Part shown: positions 52,475-64,000 of the stretch, piece by piece
Layout of the letters: every line of letters begins with the position of its first letter
Position numbering within the stretch: position 1 is the first letter of the stretch
From: Notospermus geniculatus
Taxonomy: Eukaryota; Nemertea; Pilidiophora; Heteronemertea; Lineidae
Direction: 5' to 3'
Assembly: GCA_002633025.1 (NCBI GenBank)
Contig: NMRB01000024.1
Span: 713,437-777,436, forward strand
Length of the DNA stretch: 64,000 bases
Notes under the pieces: generated by a model
Databases searched by the model: none
Told to the model about the DNA's origin: nothing
Seen by the model: only the letters and a program-made list of their open reading frames with translations
Translations under genes and position numbers: made by a program

Positions 52475-54461
52475 ACAACGTACAGTTGCTATTGTAAAGT
52501 ACATCCAATGTAGGGGGAAACCGGAGAATAAGAGTTTTGATCGATGAGAAATGGATCGGAGGAACAGAGAGGTCGATTTTCGAGAATGAAAATTCTTCAC
52601 CCCTACTTACTCGGTGTGCGAATCGTCGGCTGAAGTTTGTGTGTCTGTTGTTGTTGTCGGTACTCTGGTAGACCTTGTGAACAGTTCCTCGATGGCCGAG
52701 GGAATGGACATGATCGTTTTGCTCAACGTATCCATGTTCGATGGAACGAGATGTGCAATTCTCAATCTTCGAGGAACGAAATGTGAGAAAATGAGGAAAA
52801 AAATCTAGAAACCGAAATATCCGTGGTCGTGTATATTTTGATGTAAGAGTGTGATAGTTCGGAAGCAGGTCGACTCATGCGGGCCTTCGTAACGTTATTA
52901 CATAAACCAAAAATTGCACATAAATGTATTGATTAAGCAATATAAATGTGTTGGTTATGTGTTATTATCGAATGAAGCCTTTGTGGTTCTTTAATCAGAC
53001 CCCATCAACCAAATTGAGCACGTCATGATTTGGTTGAAAAGCCGAGTTGAATAGCTTAACTGTAGCACACGATTGCCAAGTGTGCGGTTGCCGTCAACGG
53101 CAGAGGCAAGAAAAATATCTTTTTGAGAGGAGGACTTGCCGCCAACCAAACGAGATTGATATTGCCAAAGAACCGAGTTGAGACGAGATGCGTTAAATTA
53201 GCGGGCTGCACCTGGTGATATTGCAAGCGATCGTGACCGAGCAAAATCGGCTGGGCGCCGGACAGCGATGCCTGGAATCGTCTCTGCGGTGGCTGACGAG
53301 CAGATCGGTGGCGATCAGATCACTTGTGATATCGCCTGGTGTGCTCCCCGCTTTAGTGTGCGGTGGAAAGCAACGTGCCACGAAGATGGCATGCGCCAAA
53401 ATTACAAGAACAGTAAAAACAAGTGCGTTGTAACGTTGTGCGTTGTTGAAAGTACAGCGTGGAAGGAGTACACTGGACTGTGCAAGTACGTTTTGGGTGG
53501 AGTGGCCTGAATTTTGCTGTTTGACCTCTTGACGTGAAAGTACAGTATATTACACAGGGAGCGTGGAATGAGAACACAAGGCTGTGCAATCTATGAGTGC
53601 ATCAAGTCCCCACTCGTTTTTCCATGCCCATTCTATATGCACATTACCCCACGCCAGTATAATGGCTACGATTCGAATACCAACCATGGTGGTTGTCTGC
53701 TATCTCAGTTAATTATTTACAATTGTGGCCGAGCTGCTAGGATACCACTCCTATGGGAAAGAGTGTACAGTTGGCAGAGATCAGTACTGAATGGATCCGC
53801 TGATGGACCATAAAGTTCCAGACGAGGATGAACAACAAAGCAATGAGAATAATGGATTTCTGTCTCGGAAAATGTCATTAACACATCCGTAGGAATCGTC
53901 CCAGCGAAGGATGACTCAGGACATGGTAAACAATCTCGAGTAGTAGATGAGAAAGTCGTTTGAGCGGCGCTGCAGTCGTCGAGATGATCTCGAGTAGTAG
54001 CTAAGAAAGACGTTGAGTGGCGCTGCAGTCGCAAAATGATAATAAGCAAGAAGTCAATCTCCAGAATTCACGAATTTTCGGCCCCAACCGGGGTCTTTTT
54101 CAAGTGGAACTTTACAATCTGAAACTCTAGAAAAGACTGAGGATGAACTGCAGTCGCAAAGATGACCTGTACCCTAAATCAACACAACAAGTTATGTGGC
54201 TGATCGGCGGCAGTTCGGGGACGGAAGGTAGTCACGGAACAACCCTGCCCACCCTTTCGCGTACAAACAAAAGAAACGACAGCCGCGCTTACGGTTCGAG
54301 GCGCAGAGTGAATTATTCTGCGCCGGGCGAAACCAAACCTAGGCATGACCAATGTCTCAAGCATGCTGAAGTACCACGCTCGTGATTGTTTCCCGGGACA
54401 CCTGTAGCCTTCAAATCTTGCAGAATACGTGAACGGGAAGCTATCTCCATGGAGATGATCC
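52469..54461. repeat. 2 kb tandem duplicate, copy A
   Basis: Matches 54592-56702. It carries an element E insertion absent from copy B. Shared open frames (for example MRTQGCAIYECIKSP at 53568 and a 105-110 codon minus-strand frame near 53.7-54.0 kb) match no family I know, and being in near-identical DNA their conservation means little. Confidence 0.9.
54036..54147 (-). mobile_element. Element E, single copy with 13 bp TSD
   Basis: Inserted in one of two tandem 2 kb duplicates. The flanks are 13 bp direct repeats CTGCAGTCGCAAA (54023-54035 and 54148-54160). The other duplicate holds the uninterrupted site near 56388-56400. One base change breaks a pair of the central hairpin. Confidence 0.85.
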
Positions 54462-54591
54462 ACATAGAAAAGTTATGATGGAATCTGTTATTTTTCATTT
54501 ACAAATTATATTTTTCTAGTTCATGTATTAGTTGTAAAAAACTCCTCTATGTATCACTGTACTGTGATTAGAGAGTAATAAAATAATTCTA

Positions 54592-56702
54592 AACAGACAA
54601 CGTACAGTTGCTATTGTAAAGTACATCCAATGTAGGGGGAAACCGGAGAATAAGAGTTTTGATCGATGAGAAATGGATCGGAGGAACAGAGGTCGATTTT
54701 CGAGAATGAAAATTCGTCACCCCTACTTACTCGGTGTGCGAATCGTCGGCTGAAGTTTGTGTGTCTGTTGTTGTTGTCGGTACTCTGGTAGACCTTGTGA
54801 ACAGTTCCTCGATGGCCGAGGGAATGGACATGATCGTTTTGCTCAACTTATCCATGTTCGATGGAGACGAGATGTGCAATTCTCAATCTTCGAGGAACGA
54901 AATGTGAGAAAATGAGGAAAAAAATCTAGAAACCGAAATATCCGTGGTCGTGTATATTTTGATGTAAGAGTGTGATAGTTCGGAAGCAGGTCGACTCATG
55001 CGGGCCTTCGTAACGTTATTGCATAAACCAAAAATTGCACATAAATGTATTGATTAAGCAATATAAATGTGTTGGTTATGTGTTATTATCGAATGAAGCC
55101 TTTGTGGTTCTTTGTACGAAGCATGTCACATGTGTTAATGATCTCCGCTAATATCAGACCCCATCAACCAAATTGAGCACGTCATGATTTGGTTGAAAAG
55201 CCGAGTTGAATAGCTTAACTGTAGCACACGATTGCCAAGTGTGCAGTTGCCGTCAACGGCAAAGGCAAGAGAAATATCTTTTTGAGAGGAGGACTTGCCG
55301 CCAACCAAACGAGATTGATATTGACAAAGAACCGAGTTGAGACGAGGTGCCTTATTTTAGCGCACCTGGTGATGTTGCAAGCGATCTGGGGTAGCCACAT
55401 AGAAACTCCGCTAGTACTTCGACAGCCTATCGGTGTTAAAATGCATGGGAAAATGTACAGCACTATCGGCAGATGGGCTCCGCTAGCGCTAGTGGAGTTT
55501 CTATGCCGCCACCCCTGATCGCCACCGAGCAAAATTGGCTGTCGACGCAAGCTGTGCGCTGGACAGCGATGCTTGGAATCGTCTCACCACAGCGACGATC
55601 GCCATAACATCAAACAATACCAAAACCCAAATTTCGGCGTCGTCTGCGGTGGCTGACGAGAAGATCGGTGGCGATCAGATCACTTGTGATATCGCCTGGT
55701 GTGCTCCCCGCTAATAGTGTGCGGTGGACAGCAACGTGCCACAAAGATGGCAGGCGCAAAAATTACAAGAACAGTAAACAAGTGCGTTGTAATGTTGTGC
55801 GTTGTTGAAAGTACAGTCAACAGCGTGAAAGGCGTACACTGGACTGTGCAAGTACGTTTTGGGTGGAGTGGCCTGAATTTTGCTGTTTGACCTCTTGACG
55901 TGAAAGTACAGTATATTACACAGGGAGCGTGGAATGAGAACACAAGGCTGTGCAATCTATGAGTGCATCAGGTCCCCACTCGTTTTTCCATGCCCATTCT
56001 ATATGCACATTACCCCACGCCAGTATAATGGCTACGATTCGAATACCAACCATGGTGGTTGTCTGCTATCTCAGTTAATTATTTACAATTGTGGCCGAGC
56101 TGCTAGGATACCACTCCTCTGGGAAAGAGTGTACAGTTGGCAGAGATCAGTACTGAATGGATCCGCTGATGGACCATAAAGTTCCAGACGAGGATGAACA
56201 ACAAAGCAATGAGAATAATGGATTTCTGTCTCGGAAAATGTCATTAACACATCCGTAGGAATCGTCCCAGCGAAGGATGGCTCAGGACATGGTAAACAAT
56301 CTCGAGTAGTAGATGAGAAAGTCGTTTGAGCGGCGCTGCAGTCGTCGAGATGATCTCGAGTAGTAGCTAAGAAAGACGTTGAGTGGCGCTGCAGTCGCAA
56401 AGATGACCTGTACCCTAAATCAACACAATAAGTTATGTGGCTGATCGGCGGCAGTTCGGGGACGGAAGGTAGTCACGGAACAACCCTGCCCACCCTTTCG
56501 CGTACAAACAAAAGCAACGACAGCCGCGCTTACGGTTCGAGGCGCAGAGTGAATTATTCTGCGCCGGGCGAAACCAAACCTAGGCATGGCCAATGTCTCA
56601 AGCATGCTGGAGTACCACGCTCGTGATTGTTTCCCGGGACACCTGTAGCCTTCAAATCTTGCAGAATACGTGAACGGGAAGCTATCTCCATGGAGATGAT
56701 CC
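54592..56702. repeat. 2 kb tandem duplicate, copy B
   Basis: Second copy, with extra segments near 55115-55155 and 55387-55640 (a MITE plus more) and without element E. There is no N between the copies. Confidence 0.9.
55387..55516. mobile_element. 130 bp MITE J
   Basis: TGGGGTAGCCACATAGAAAC and GTTTCTATGCCGCCACCCC termini with mirrored GCTAG/CTAGC blocks. It is present in duplicate B and absent at the matching site of duplicate A near 53225. Confidence 0.8.
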
Positions 56703-57152
56703 CAAGTATCTTCTCAAGAAGTGTGGGTTCCCGGAAAGGATGTGATGTTATTGATAAAAGGTGCTTAGCGAGGTTGGAATATGTGTAAGTGATAAAACGG
56801 GCTGTCTCAAAGAAAAACTGCCCACGATATCTCAGTTCATGAGATTTGAGCGCTTCCGCTTCAGCTCTTTTCTGCGCTTGTTGCGGAGATTCGGCAACAG
56901 ACCTTTGTTCTTATGTCAATGACGAGCTACTCTTGACCTGTCGTATTCAAGAAAGGAGAAGAACAATAAATGCAAACAGAAACTACAAAGCAAGCGCGGC
57001 CGGGGAAAACAGCAGAAAACGGTGACGTCAACAGAGATTACATCCTCCCACCCAGAGTTTTCACAACCGCTCGCCTTCTCGCGCTTGGTTCCGAGGGAGG
57101 GGTGCGACCGTAAATGACCTGAGATTCTCAGGATATAGAGATTAGGGAGATA

Positions 57153-57278
57153 GGGAGCCCCAGAAACGCCTACGCAAACGCCAAACCCATTGTTCGATGT
57201 CACCAAGAGAGCCGGGCAAGAGAGCACCCAACAAAAGGATAGACGTCCGCGTTGGCGTTTCGGGTGCTTAAAACTCTC
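57153..57278. mobile_element. MITE A copy, degraded
   Basis: GGGAGCCCCAGAAACGCCTA to a shortened right end. First of a run of three copies. Confidence 0.8.
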
Positions 57279-57284
57279 TTATTA

Positions 57285-57425
57285 GGGAGTTTTCGCAAAG
57301 CTCCCGAAACGCCAAGGCCCCCGAACGCCAATCCCATTTTTCGATGCCACGAAGCGAACAGCGAACAATAAGATAGACGTTTGGGTCGGCGTTTCGGGGG
57401 GGGGGGGCTTTGCGAAAACTCTCTT
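57285..57425. mobile_element. MITE A copy
   Basis: GGGAGTTTTCGCAAAGCTCC to mirrored end; the right arm contains a run of 10 G. Confidence 0.85.
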
Positions 57426-57429
57426 ATTA

Positions 57430-57550
57430 GGGAGTTTTCACAAAGCCCCCGAAACGCCAAGGCGACACATACATTGTTCGATGCCACAAAGAGAGCACCT
57501 AACAAAAGGATAGACGTTCGCGTTGGCGTTTCGGAGGCTTTCGAAAACTC
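57430..57550. mobile_element. MITE A copy
   Basis: GGGAGTTTTCACAAAGCCCC to mirrored end, followed by a ~25 bp further fragment (57556-57580). Confidence 0.85.
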
Positions 57551-58383
57551 TATAATTTCGTAAAGCCCCCGAAACGCAGATGTGGAGAGGGCAACATGCC
57601 AGCAACTTCTGACAGCACAAGTCATGCAAGTGCTGGTTGGTGCAGTTCGAGACAGGGGACAAGATACCCATGCAACCGCTGAAATCAATGTAACCGGCCA
57701 CCTCATGAGGTCATCTGTCGGAACCAGGAGATTGGTCACAACCAAAATATAGTTAGAATCACCTACCATGCTTTTAGTCCATCCTAGGCTTAATATCAGC
57801 CGCAACGAATATCCGAATCGGTGAAAAAAGTGTGTAAAGGAGAATTCTGAGAGTAAAGCACGAGGCGCGAGTTGATAGGGCAAAAGGAGCATGACATGCG
57901 AAGGACACCATGTGCTTGTGTGACACTGAAACAACCTGCTGGCCAGTATCACATCTGTTTGAATAATTCATGATCGGATGGCTTTCAATCCCGCTCCACC
58001 CCGGCGGATGATTATTCGTATGTTCTAAACGACAGGCTGCGGGGTGATGATTCAATAAAACATTAGGCAACGGGGATGACTGGTGTCTCTAAATTCATCT
58101 CCAGACGCGAGGGACATAGAAATGAGAGACACTTCGACAGTAGAGACGCCTTCGGGCCGTGGTTATACGGACACAAGGGCATAGTAGAGATCGTATTGTA
58201 TTTGATTTTCCATCAGGGCCGAAGCCAAGCATTATTGCATGGCCTTGGTCAGTATATGGAAGAGGCCATCTCAAGCTACTCCTGTTCCTCAGTTGGATGG
58301 GGTCTTTTACTTGACCTTGCAAAGGTACAAGGTACTACAAGGCACCGCAGCTCACAGATGATCCTTGCAGCTGACTGAAGAGC

Positions 58384-58450
58384 CTGGCCCGGGATTCGAA
58401 CCCGGGACCTGCCCTTGCTCAGCGGACGTAACCTCTCCGATTTCCCATCG
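58384..58450 (-). repeat. tRNA-derived (SINE-like) sequence
   Basis: On the minus strand, GGTCCCGGGTTCGAATCCCG and the closing GGGCC form a perfect T arm with B box. Upstream GGAGAGGTTACGTCCGCTGA resembles a degenerate D/anticodon region. No full cloverleaf. Confidence 0.55.
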
Positions 58451-58630
58451 AGTTGGCATTTTGGGGCTTTGCGAAAAGTCTCGTATACGTTTCCGCCGTA
58501 CCGGTACTGTGAAATCTCGGGAGGTTGTGGCCGCTCTACAGGTGGCAGCATTGTCAGCGAGGTAGATTTTCCATTCAAATGCCTGGGGCGCCATCTAGCA
58601 AGTCCCAATCTCTCCCGAAGTACTCTACAG

Positions 58631-58915
58631 TACACTGTTAGAAAAAACAGAGGATTTTACAGAAAATTCCTGCAGCAGAGTTTCAGGACGTGATCTGTAA
58701 AATTACAGACTCAAATAAATGTTCACAGAGACTTCACTGGAGGCTGACCAAATTATATTTTCATACGTTCTCAGAAAGCATCATTCTGGACCGTCAAATT
58801 GAGTCCAACTAATACAGGAACACATAAATCACACCATATGTAAATTTACAGAAGTTCCTGAAACTCTGCTGCAGGCGATTTCTGTAAAAATATCACAAAA
58901 ATTTCTAACAGTGTA
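58631..58915. mobile_element. MITE K (TACACTGTTAGAAA termini)
   Basis: 285 bp, ends TACACTGTTAGAAA and TTTCTAACAGTGTA, with mirrored CTGCAGCAGAGTTTCAGGA / TCCTGAAACTCTGCTGCAG inside. The ends resemble those of MITEs widespread in animals. Confidence 0.85.
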
Positions 58916-59009
58916 TAGAATATAGAATATAGGGCCTACACAATATTTGAGAAAGGAGTGTCTATTGGCCTACATTCATGAGATTTCGCACAAAGGTGAA
59001 TTGAGATCA

Positions 59010-59173
59010 ATAGGAGCAGTCAGCCGCGCTTATCGCCAAAAGAGGGCAGCAAATTCTAGCGGACCAATACAATAATTCTCCTGATTGGTGCTCAATCAAC
59101 CATGAATGGGTCCGCTAGGCATTGAATTGGGCCGTAGTGACACCTATTGGTCAACTGACTGACAGCTCCTATT
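59010..59173. mobile_element. MITE N, copy 2
   Basis: Same termini and internal blocks as 5325-5492, 54 kb away. The divergence suggests an older family than MITE A. Confidence 0.8.
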
Positions 59174-59484
59174 GGACAAACACCTTCGCCATTGTAGACT
59201 ACTACAGACTCGCTAACCTCCCTACTACTTTCAGAGCTATACATTGTATATTCGGCTAATGTAAATTTCACAAGGGTCTCCGGAGACTGACGGCGCAACA
59301 GAGCGATGCTTTCATTCGCTGATGGGAGCCTGGCACTGGAGCGAAGAGTGTTTCAACGTTGGTGGCATACATGTATAAGTGGGCGAAATCTATCAGTTAA
59401 AGGCGCATTACCGCTAGCATAACGAGGGGAGGTTGCAGAACGTGGGCGAAGTCTACGTAAGGCTGACTTTACAGTCGCGACACG

Positions 59485-59565
59485 CGACACGAACACGCAG
59501 GCGAACAACGGCTTCACAAAGGATTCATCCCCATGAAACCTTTGTTCGCCTGCGTGTTCGTGTCG
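59485..59565. repeat. Long perfect hairpin
   Basis: CGACACGAACACGCAGGCGA ACAA and its exact complement enclose a ~33 base loop. No terminal target duplication was identified. Confidence 0.75.
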
Positions 59566-59587
59566 TGTGTCATCCGATAGCCTAAAG

Positions 59588-59735
59588 CTTAGCGCACATG
59601 TCCGACAAAACTCAATGCGTTAGGGGTGTCTGTTAAAATCGACTGTCCTGGCTGAATGACGAGTCGACAGCGTTGGGTCAGTCGACTTTAAAAGCACCCC
59701 TAACGGATCGAGATTTGTCGGACATGTGCGCTAAG
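59588..59735. mobile_element. 148 bp MITE L
   Basis: CTTAGCGCACATGTCCGACA and TGTCGGACATGTGCGCTAAG are inverted termini; further mirrored blocks are TTAGGGGTG/CACCCCTAA and GTCGACT. MITE G follows 6 bp later. Confidence 0.85.
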
Positions 59736-59741
59736 CCTAAA

Positions 59742-59881
59742 GCAAGGTTCATTGGCACACGGATCTGATCCGTTTCCAGTCCGTTTGCCCCGAGTTTTCC
59801 GGATACGACAACGCTGAAGTCCATTTGATAGATTTTTTACGGACCTGAATCGGACCAATTCCGTGTGCCAATGAACCTTGC
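59742..59881. mobile_element. MITE G copy 2
   Basis: GCAAGGTTCATTGGCACACG to CGTGTGCCAATGAACCTTGC, with the interior ACGGACCTGAATCGGACCAA. Confidence 0.88.
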
Positions 59882-60814
59882 TTTGTAACTTCAAAAGGTA
59901 GATGTACATTTTTTACCGTCCCAAAATCAGGCAGCACAGAACAACCAGAGCCGCCCCTGCTTTTTGACCGATCAAGATCACGTGCTAATGGCGATACCGA
60001 TCTCAGTATAACCCCTAGCGGTGAGATCTGGAACTAATCTAACCATGGCGCGTTTACTTACCTTTCCACGTGTTCTACGACAACAGCGCTGCTGACGACA
60101 CTATGCAGCCTTTGTTGATGGACAACTTTCGCTGTTTTAATCAGCGAATAACGAGGCATTCTATAAGCAAACTCCTAATCTGAACTAAGGAGGAAATCTT
60201 AACGAGCGCTGGCCTGTTTGGTAACACCGTCTGTCGGGCTGATAACCCGTAAAAATCCTTGGAAGCTTTTAAACAGTAAAAGCAATTCGAAATCTTAATT
60301 AGAATTCGGCTATTTTCCATGAATTCATTCGAATATATTCCACCAATACAAGTCTGAAACTTCAAACACCATGGACCTTGGCGTCCTATGTGAGAATTGT
60401 TTAAAGGATACACTTTGGATAGCAAATGCACGTTACTGTTGTTCAATCATACTTACAGATAATTCAGAAGTCATGTTGTGTCTATTTGACTCCAGGAAAA
60501 TAACAATGATAGGAAAGGATGGGTCCAGCAATTATGGGGTTATAGATGCAAATGTCCTTAGGAATAGATGGGGTTGGTCTCATGTGCCTTTTCTAGATCT
60601 ATCGCAGGTATGATCAGCATTGTTGTCTGGAGCCAAGAGACTGCAGTGAGACGATATTTCATAGAGGGGTGTTACTCCTTGATTGCTGGGGGTACCGTGT
60701 GGTCACTTAGCCCAGAATACGATCAAAAGTGGAGCGATTTGCAGAGGAAAGGAGTGAATCTCATCCGTCTTGTGATTGGCCAACAAACCAGGCGACCAGT
60801 ACAGAAGATTCACT
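59759..60814. repeat. 1.06 kb duplicate, copy A
   Basis: Matches 60816-61862. It ends at the N (60815) in mid-sequence, where copy B continues smoothly. Confidence 0.92.
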
Positions 60815-60815
60815 N

Positions 60816-60940
60816 ACGGATCTGATCCGTTTCCAGTCCGTTTGCCCCGAGTTTTCCGGATACGACAACGCTGAAGTCCATTTGATAGATTTTTTACGGA
60901 CCTGAATCGGACCAATTCCGTGTGCCAATGAACCTTGCTT
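60816..60940. mobile_element. MITE G, truncated at the N
   Basis: Lacks the first 18 bases of the element: the N at 60815 cuts it. Otherwise matches 59742-59881. Confidence 0.85.
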
Positions 60941-61862
60941 TGTAACTTCAAAAGGTAGATGTACATTTTTTACCGTCCCAAAATCAGGCAGCACAGAACA
61001 ACCAGAGCCGCCCCTGCTTTTTGACCGATCAAGATCACGTGCTAATGGCGATACCGATCTCAGTATAACCCCTAGCGGTGAGATCTGGAACTAATCTAAC
61101 CATGGCCCGTTTACTTACCTTTCCACGTGTTCTACGACAACAGCGCTGCTCACGACAGTATGCAGTCTTTGTTGATGGACAACTTTCGCTGTTTTAATCA
61201 GCGAATAACGAGGCATTCTATAAGCAAACTCCTAATCTGAACTAAGGAGGAAATCTTAACGAGCGCTGGCCTGTTTGGTAACACCGTCTGTCGGGCTGAT
61301 AACCCGTAAAAATCCTTGGAAGCTTTTAAACAGTAAAAGCAATTTGAAATCTTAATTAGAATTCGGATATTTTCCATGAATTCATTCGAATATATTCCTA
61401 CACAAGTCTGAAACTTCAAACACCATGGATAGACCTTGGCGTCCTATGTGAGAATTGTTTAAAGGATGCGCTTTGGACAGCAAATGCACGTTACTTTTGT
61501 TCAATCATACTTACAGATAATTCAGAAGTCATGTTGTGTCTATTTGACTCCAGGAAAATAACAATGATAGGAAAGGATGGGTCCAGCAATTATGGGGTTA
61601 TGGATGCAAATGTCCTTAGAAATAGATGGGGTTGGTCTCATGTGCCTTTTCTAGATCTATCGCAGGTATGATCAGCATTGTTGTCTGGAGCCAAGAGACT
61701 GCAGTGAGACGATATTTCATAGAGGGGTGATTGCTGGGGGTACCGTGTGGTCACTTAGCCCAGAATACGATCAAAAGTGGAGCCATTTGCAGAGGAAAGG
61801 AGTGAATCTCATCCGTCTTGTGATTGGCCAACAAACCAGGCGACCAGTACAGAAGATTCACT
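60816..61862. repeat. 1.05 kb duplicate, copy B
   Basis: Starts right after the N inside MITE G and repeats copy A with small indels. Probably the alternative allele. Confidence 0.92.
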
Positions 61863-64000
61863 ACCGGTACTTGACCACTCTGGAGGAGGTACGTCTTACG
61901 TACATCTAAGCTACCATGGGATTAAATATCTGTGAGAAATAGCTGCTTCATCGAAACAACCTCAATCAGTATGATGAAGACGATGACTCCATGAATGGAG
62001 CGAAAATCCCAAATCGTTCAGAGCGCCATCTGTATAAAAATCGTTTAACTATGGATCGCTGCTTGAAGAGCAAGAAAAGGAGTGAGGAGGTGTATGTTTG
62101 CATGCGAACTTTCGAATAGCGTTTCAACGACAAGTCAATGAATAAGAAGCTAAATTTAGTATAATTGGTCATAATGTGGGTTAAAAAGGACGTGGAACAG
62201 TTACAGGGGAATCAGTCCAAATGGAAATGGCCTCAACTTCTGTACTTTTCTGAGAAAAAAATCCTAATGTCGGTGAAGACTTGGCATGAATTTGGCCGAA
62301 AAAAGCGTAGAATCTCTACATTTATAGGACAATCAGATTCTCCTACCCAAAACAGGCGCGGATCCGGAGGGGGGGGGGGGGGCGTTCGCCTCCCCGGCCT
62401 TGACCAACAAGTCTGTATAATTGACAGTGAAATTCTGAAATTTGGAGCAAATCATTGAAAGTCACAGCAGATTTCAATGTTTCTAGCACAGGGCGCTCCC
62501 TCTTTTCCCAAATCCCGTCTCTGGAAAACGGGTGTCACATTCACACAACCTTACCGGCGATAGTTTCTGATTCACTGCGAGTCGCTGATTCTGTATTCAC
62601 GCCGCGTAGAAGCACCACGCTGCTAAGTAGAAATATGCATCACTAGCTGGATTCATTTCGGTTCGTGGTTGTTGAATGTGTCTCATATTGAGACCGCCAA
62701 GAGAGGAATGAATCACGGCTTTACACTGGACTGGACACTATAATGCCCGTCAGTATTCAAATACATTTAGCTCCGCGTCTCCTGCATTTTGTGCGAACTG
62801 CTTGAACAGCAGCTGTCAGCAATTGTCAAATCGCGTTTCATTCGGTCCGTCAAATGTAGAGGAACATCGATAGATGGGGAACAACTACAAACATTACACC
62901 CACCGCCGGTGTGACAGGAATCTAAGTCCCCCAGGAATCCAAGTCCGGTTTTATTGTTCAACGAGGGAGCAGGATGTATGGCTATAAAAACCATGAAGCT
63001 TCGAATATAATCTTACAGAGCAGTCTATTGTAACTCGGATTTGCATGACTACCATTCCCTTTCACACCCGGTCCTGTAGTACATGCTAGGCTATGGAAAT
63101 ATGCACAAAAGCATAAAGTTTTTACAGTATATCAATAGTCAAGTATCATATACCGTCTCATAAATCGGATATTATGCCAGCAGCCACTGATTTTTGTTTT
63201 TCGGCATTTCACTTGCAGGATGCAAGCTTGGGTCCCGATCAACACTCGACTGGTTCGCTATCCCTTCACTGTGTATTGGCCATTTATGGAACAGGAAACC
63301 AGTTAACCTACAGACCCGGGTGTCCTACAGAAGCTTCGTCCTGGATGCCTTTGTCCTGACGCTCAGGATGCTAAACCAGGAAATAATGGAAGCTGCCGCA
63401 GCCATTCAAAATGTCGACCGGGGGCCCCGCCCCGAAAAAATCCACGAAAATGATGGAAAATGCATGACTGAGAATGCGGGGACGCTGCGCGACACCACAT
63501 GTCAATATGATTCAAAAGCGTGGTGGCATTCACCTCTGGACTCAACAGGTGGATATCAAATTATATATCTGGAACTGGATGCAAGATCAAATACTGTACT
63601 TGGATTTGCAATCTTCAGGAGCACGTAGGCCTAATCTGACATAAAAAACCAACTTGTCTATGTCCCAATCTGATTGTACTCACCGGTGTCTGCAGCCGGT
63701 CCCACGCAGGGCATGCGATTTGTGGTTATTCCGTATTCATCATCAGCAACAGTGTTCCTGGCTCCATGGCTGTCATCATCGACAGTAACAGGTGATACGC
63801 GGTTGCCATAGGTTCAAGCCTGAAGATGGCGGCACGTATAAACTAGAGTACGTTGCTTGAATACGATAACGTGGATTATGGTCGGATCGGCGGGTCGGGT
63901 TACGGAGTTCCTTCAGATCAAAATACTAGCGAGGTTTCGCAAATCTGACAAAACACGAAGTGCGAAATACGAAATTCAACTTCATTTTCAGGACCTTATC
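61863..64000. other. Window end: no gene recognised
   Basis: Contains a 13-base G run near 62371 and an open frame of 144 codons at 63194-63628 (MFFGISLAGCKLGSRS...) without recognisable motifs or convincing splice sites. I see no element with clear termini. Confidence 0.4.

Noticed and set aside
57200-57952. 250-codon minus-strand open frame
   Set aside because: Largely the translation of three MITE A palindromes (repeated ..TPTRTPNPLFDATKRAPNKRI..-like strings on either strand). No protein domain.
63194-63628. 144-codon plus-strand frame at the window end
   Set aside because: No domain, no clear start context or splice sites; kept only as a note in the end-of-window entry.

Overview
This is animal (metazoan) genomic DNA: intron-rich genes, an RS-domain splicing cyclin, a secretory-pathway EF-hand protein, a claudin-fold membrane protein, and a very dense population of small inverted-repeat elements (MITEs). 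The many TAGGCCTA and TACATGTA motifs, high local polymorphism and protein similarity suggest a marine invertebrate, probably a deuterostome (echinoderm, hemichordate or cephalochordate). The species cannot be fixed from the sequence alone.

Genes. (1) About 1.13-1.43 kb, + strand: the last coding exon and poly(A) signal of an unrecognised gene that starts upstream of the window. (2) 2,056-14,765, - strand: a complete cyclin L gene. I could place all 8 coding exons with compatible phases, giving 450 aa with two cyclin boxes and an RS tail. (3) About 17.4-20.55 kb, + strand: SDF4/Cab45, a six-EF-hand secretory-pathway protein. Six exons are visible; the signal-peptide exon and one internal exon are not found. 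(4) 26,656-49,605, - strand: a TMEM47-like (VAB-9/BCMP1, claudin/PMP22 superfamily) gene. It has two alternative first exons and two alternative extracellular-loop exons, all phase 1, feeding one shared pair of 3' exons. Cyclin L and SDF4 lie head to head; their human relatives CCNL2 and SDF4 are both at 1p36.33, so the pair looks like conserved linkage.

Repeats. Everything else is introns and intergenic DNA loaded with at least 18 inverted-repeat families. They include a TA-flanked ~125 bp palindrome with about 14 copies between 33 and 58 kb (MITE A), a TTAA-flanked family (M), an 8-bp-TSD family (C), a 639 bp foldback element with its empty site preserved in a nearby duplicate, and a retroposed ~100 nt element (E) that can fold like a hammerhead ribozyme. 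There are minisatellites of 25, 32 and 52 bp, tRNA-derived fragments, and a non-LTR reverse-transcriptase scrap. Several 1-2 kb segments occur twice. At 40,138 and 60,815 the two copies meet at a single N, and another N at 8,853 lies between a third pair; these three look like uncollapsed alleles. The duplications at 12.6/16.1, 47.3/48.1 and 52.5/54.6 kb contain no N and look genuine.

50-64 kb contains no gene I can recognise; it is repeats and duplications.
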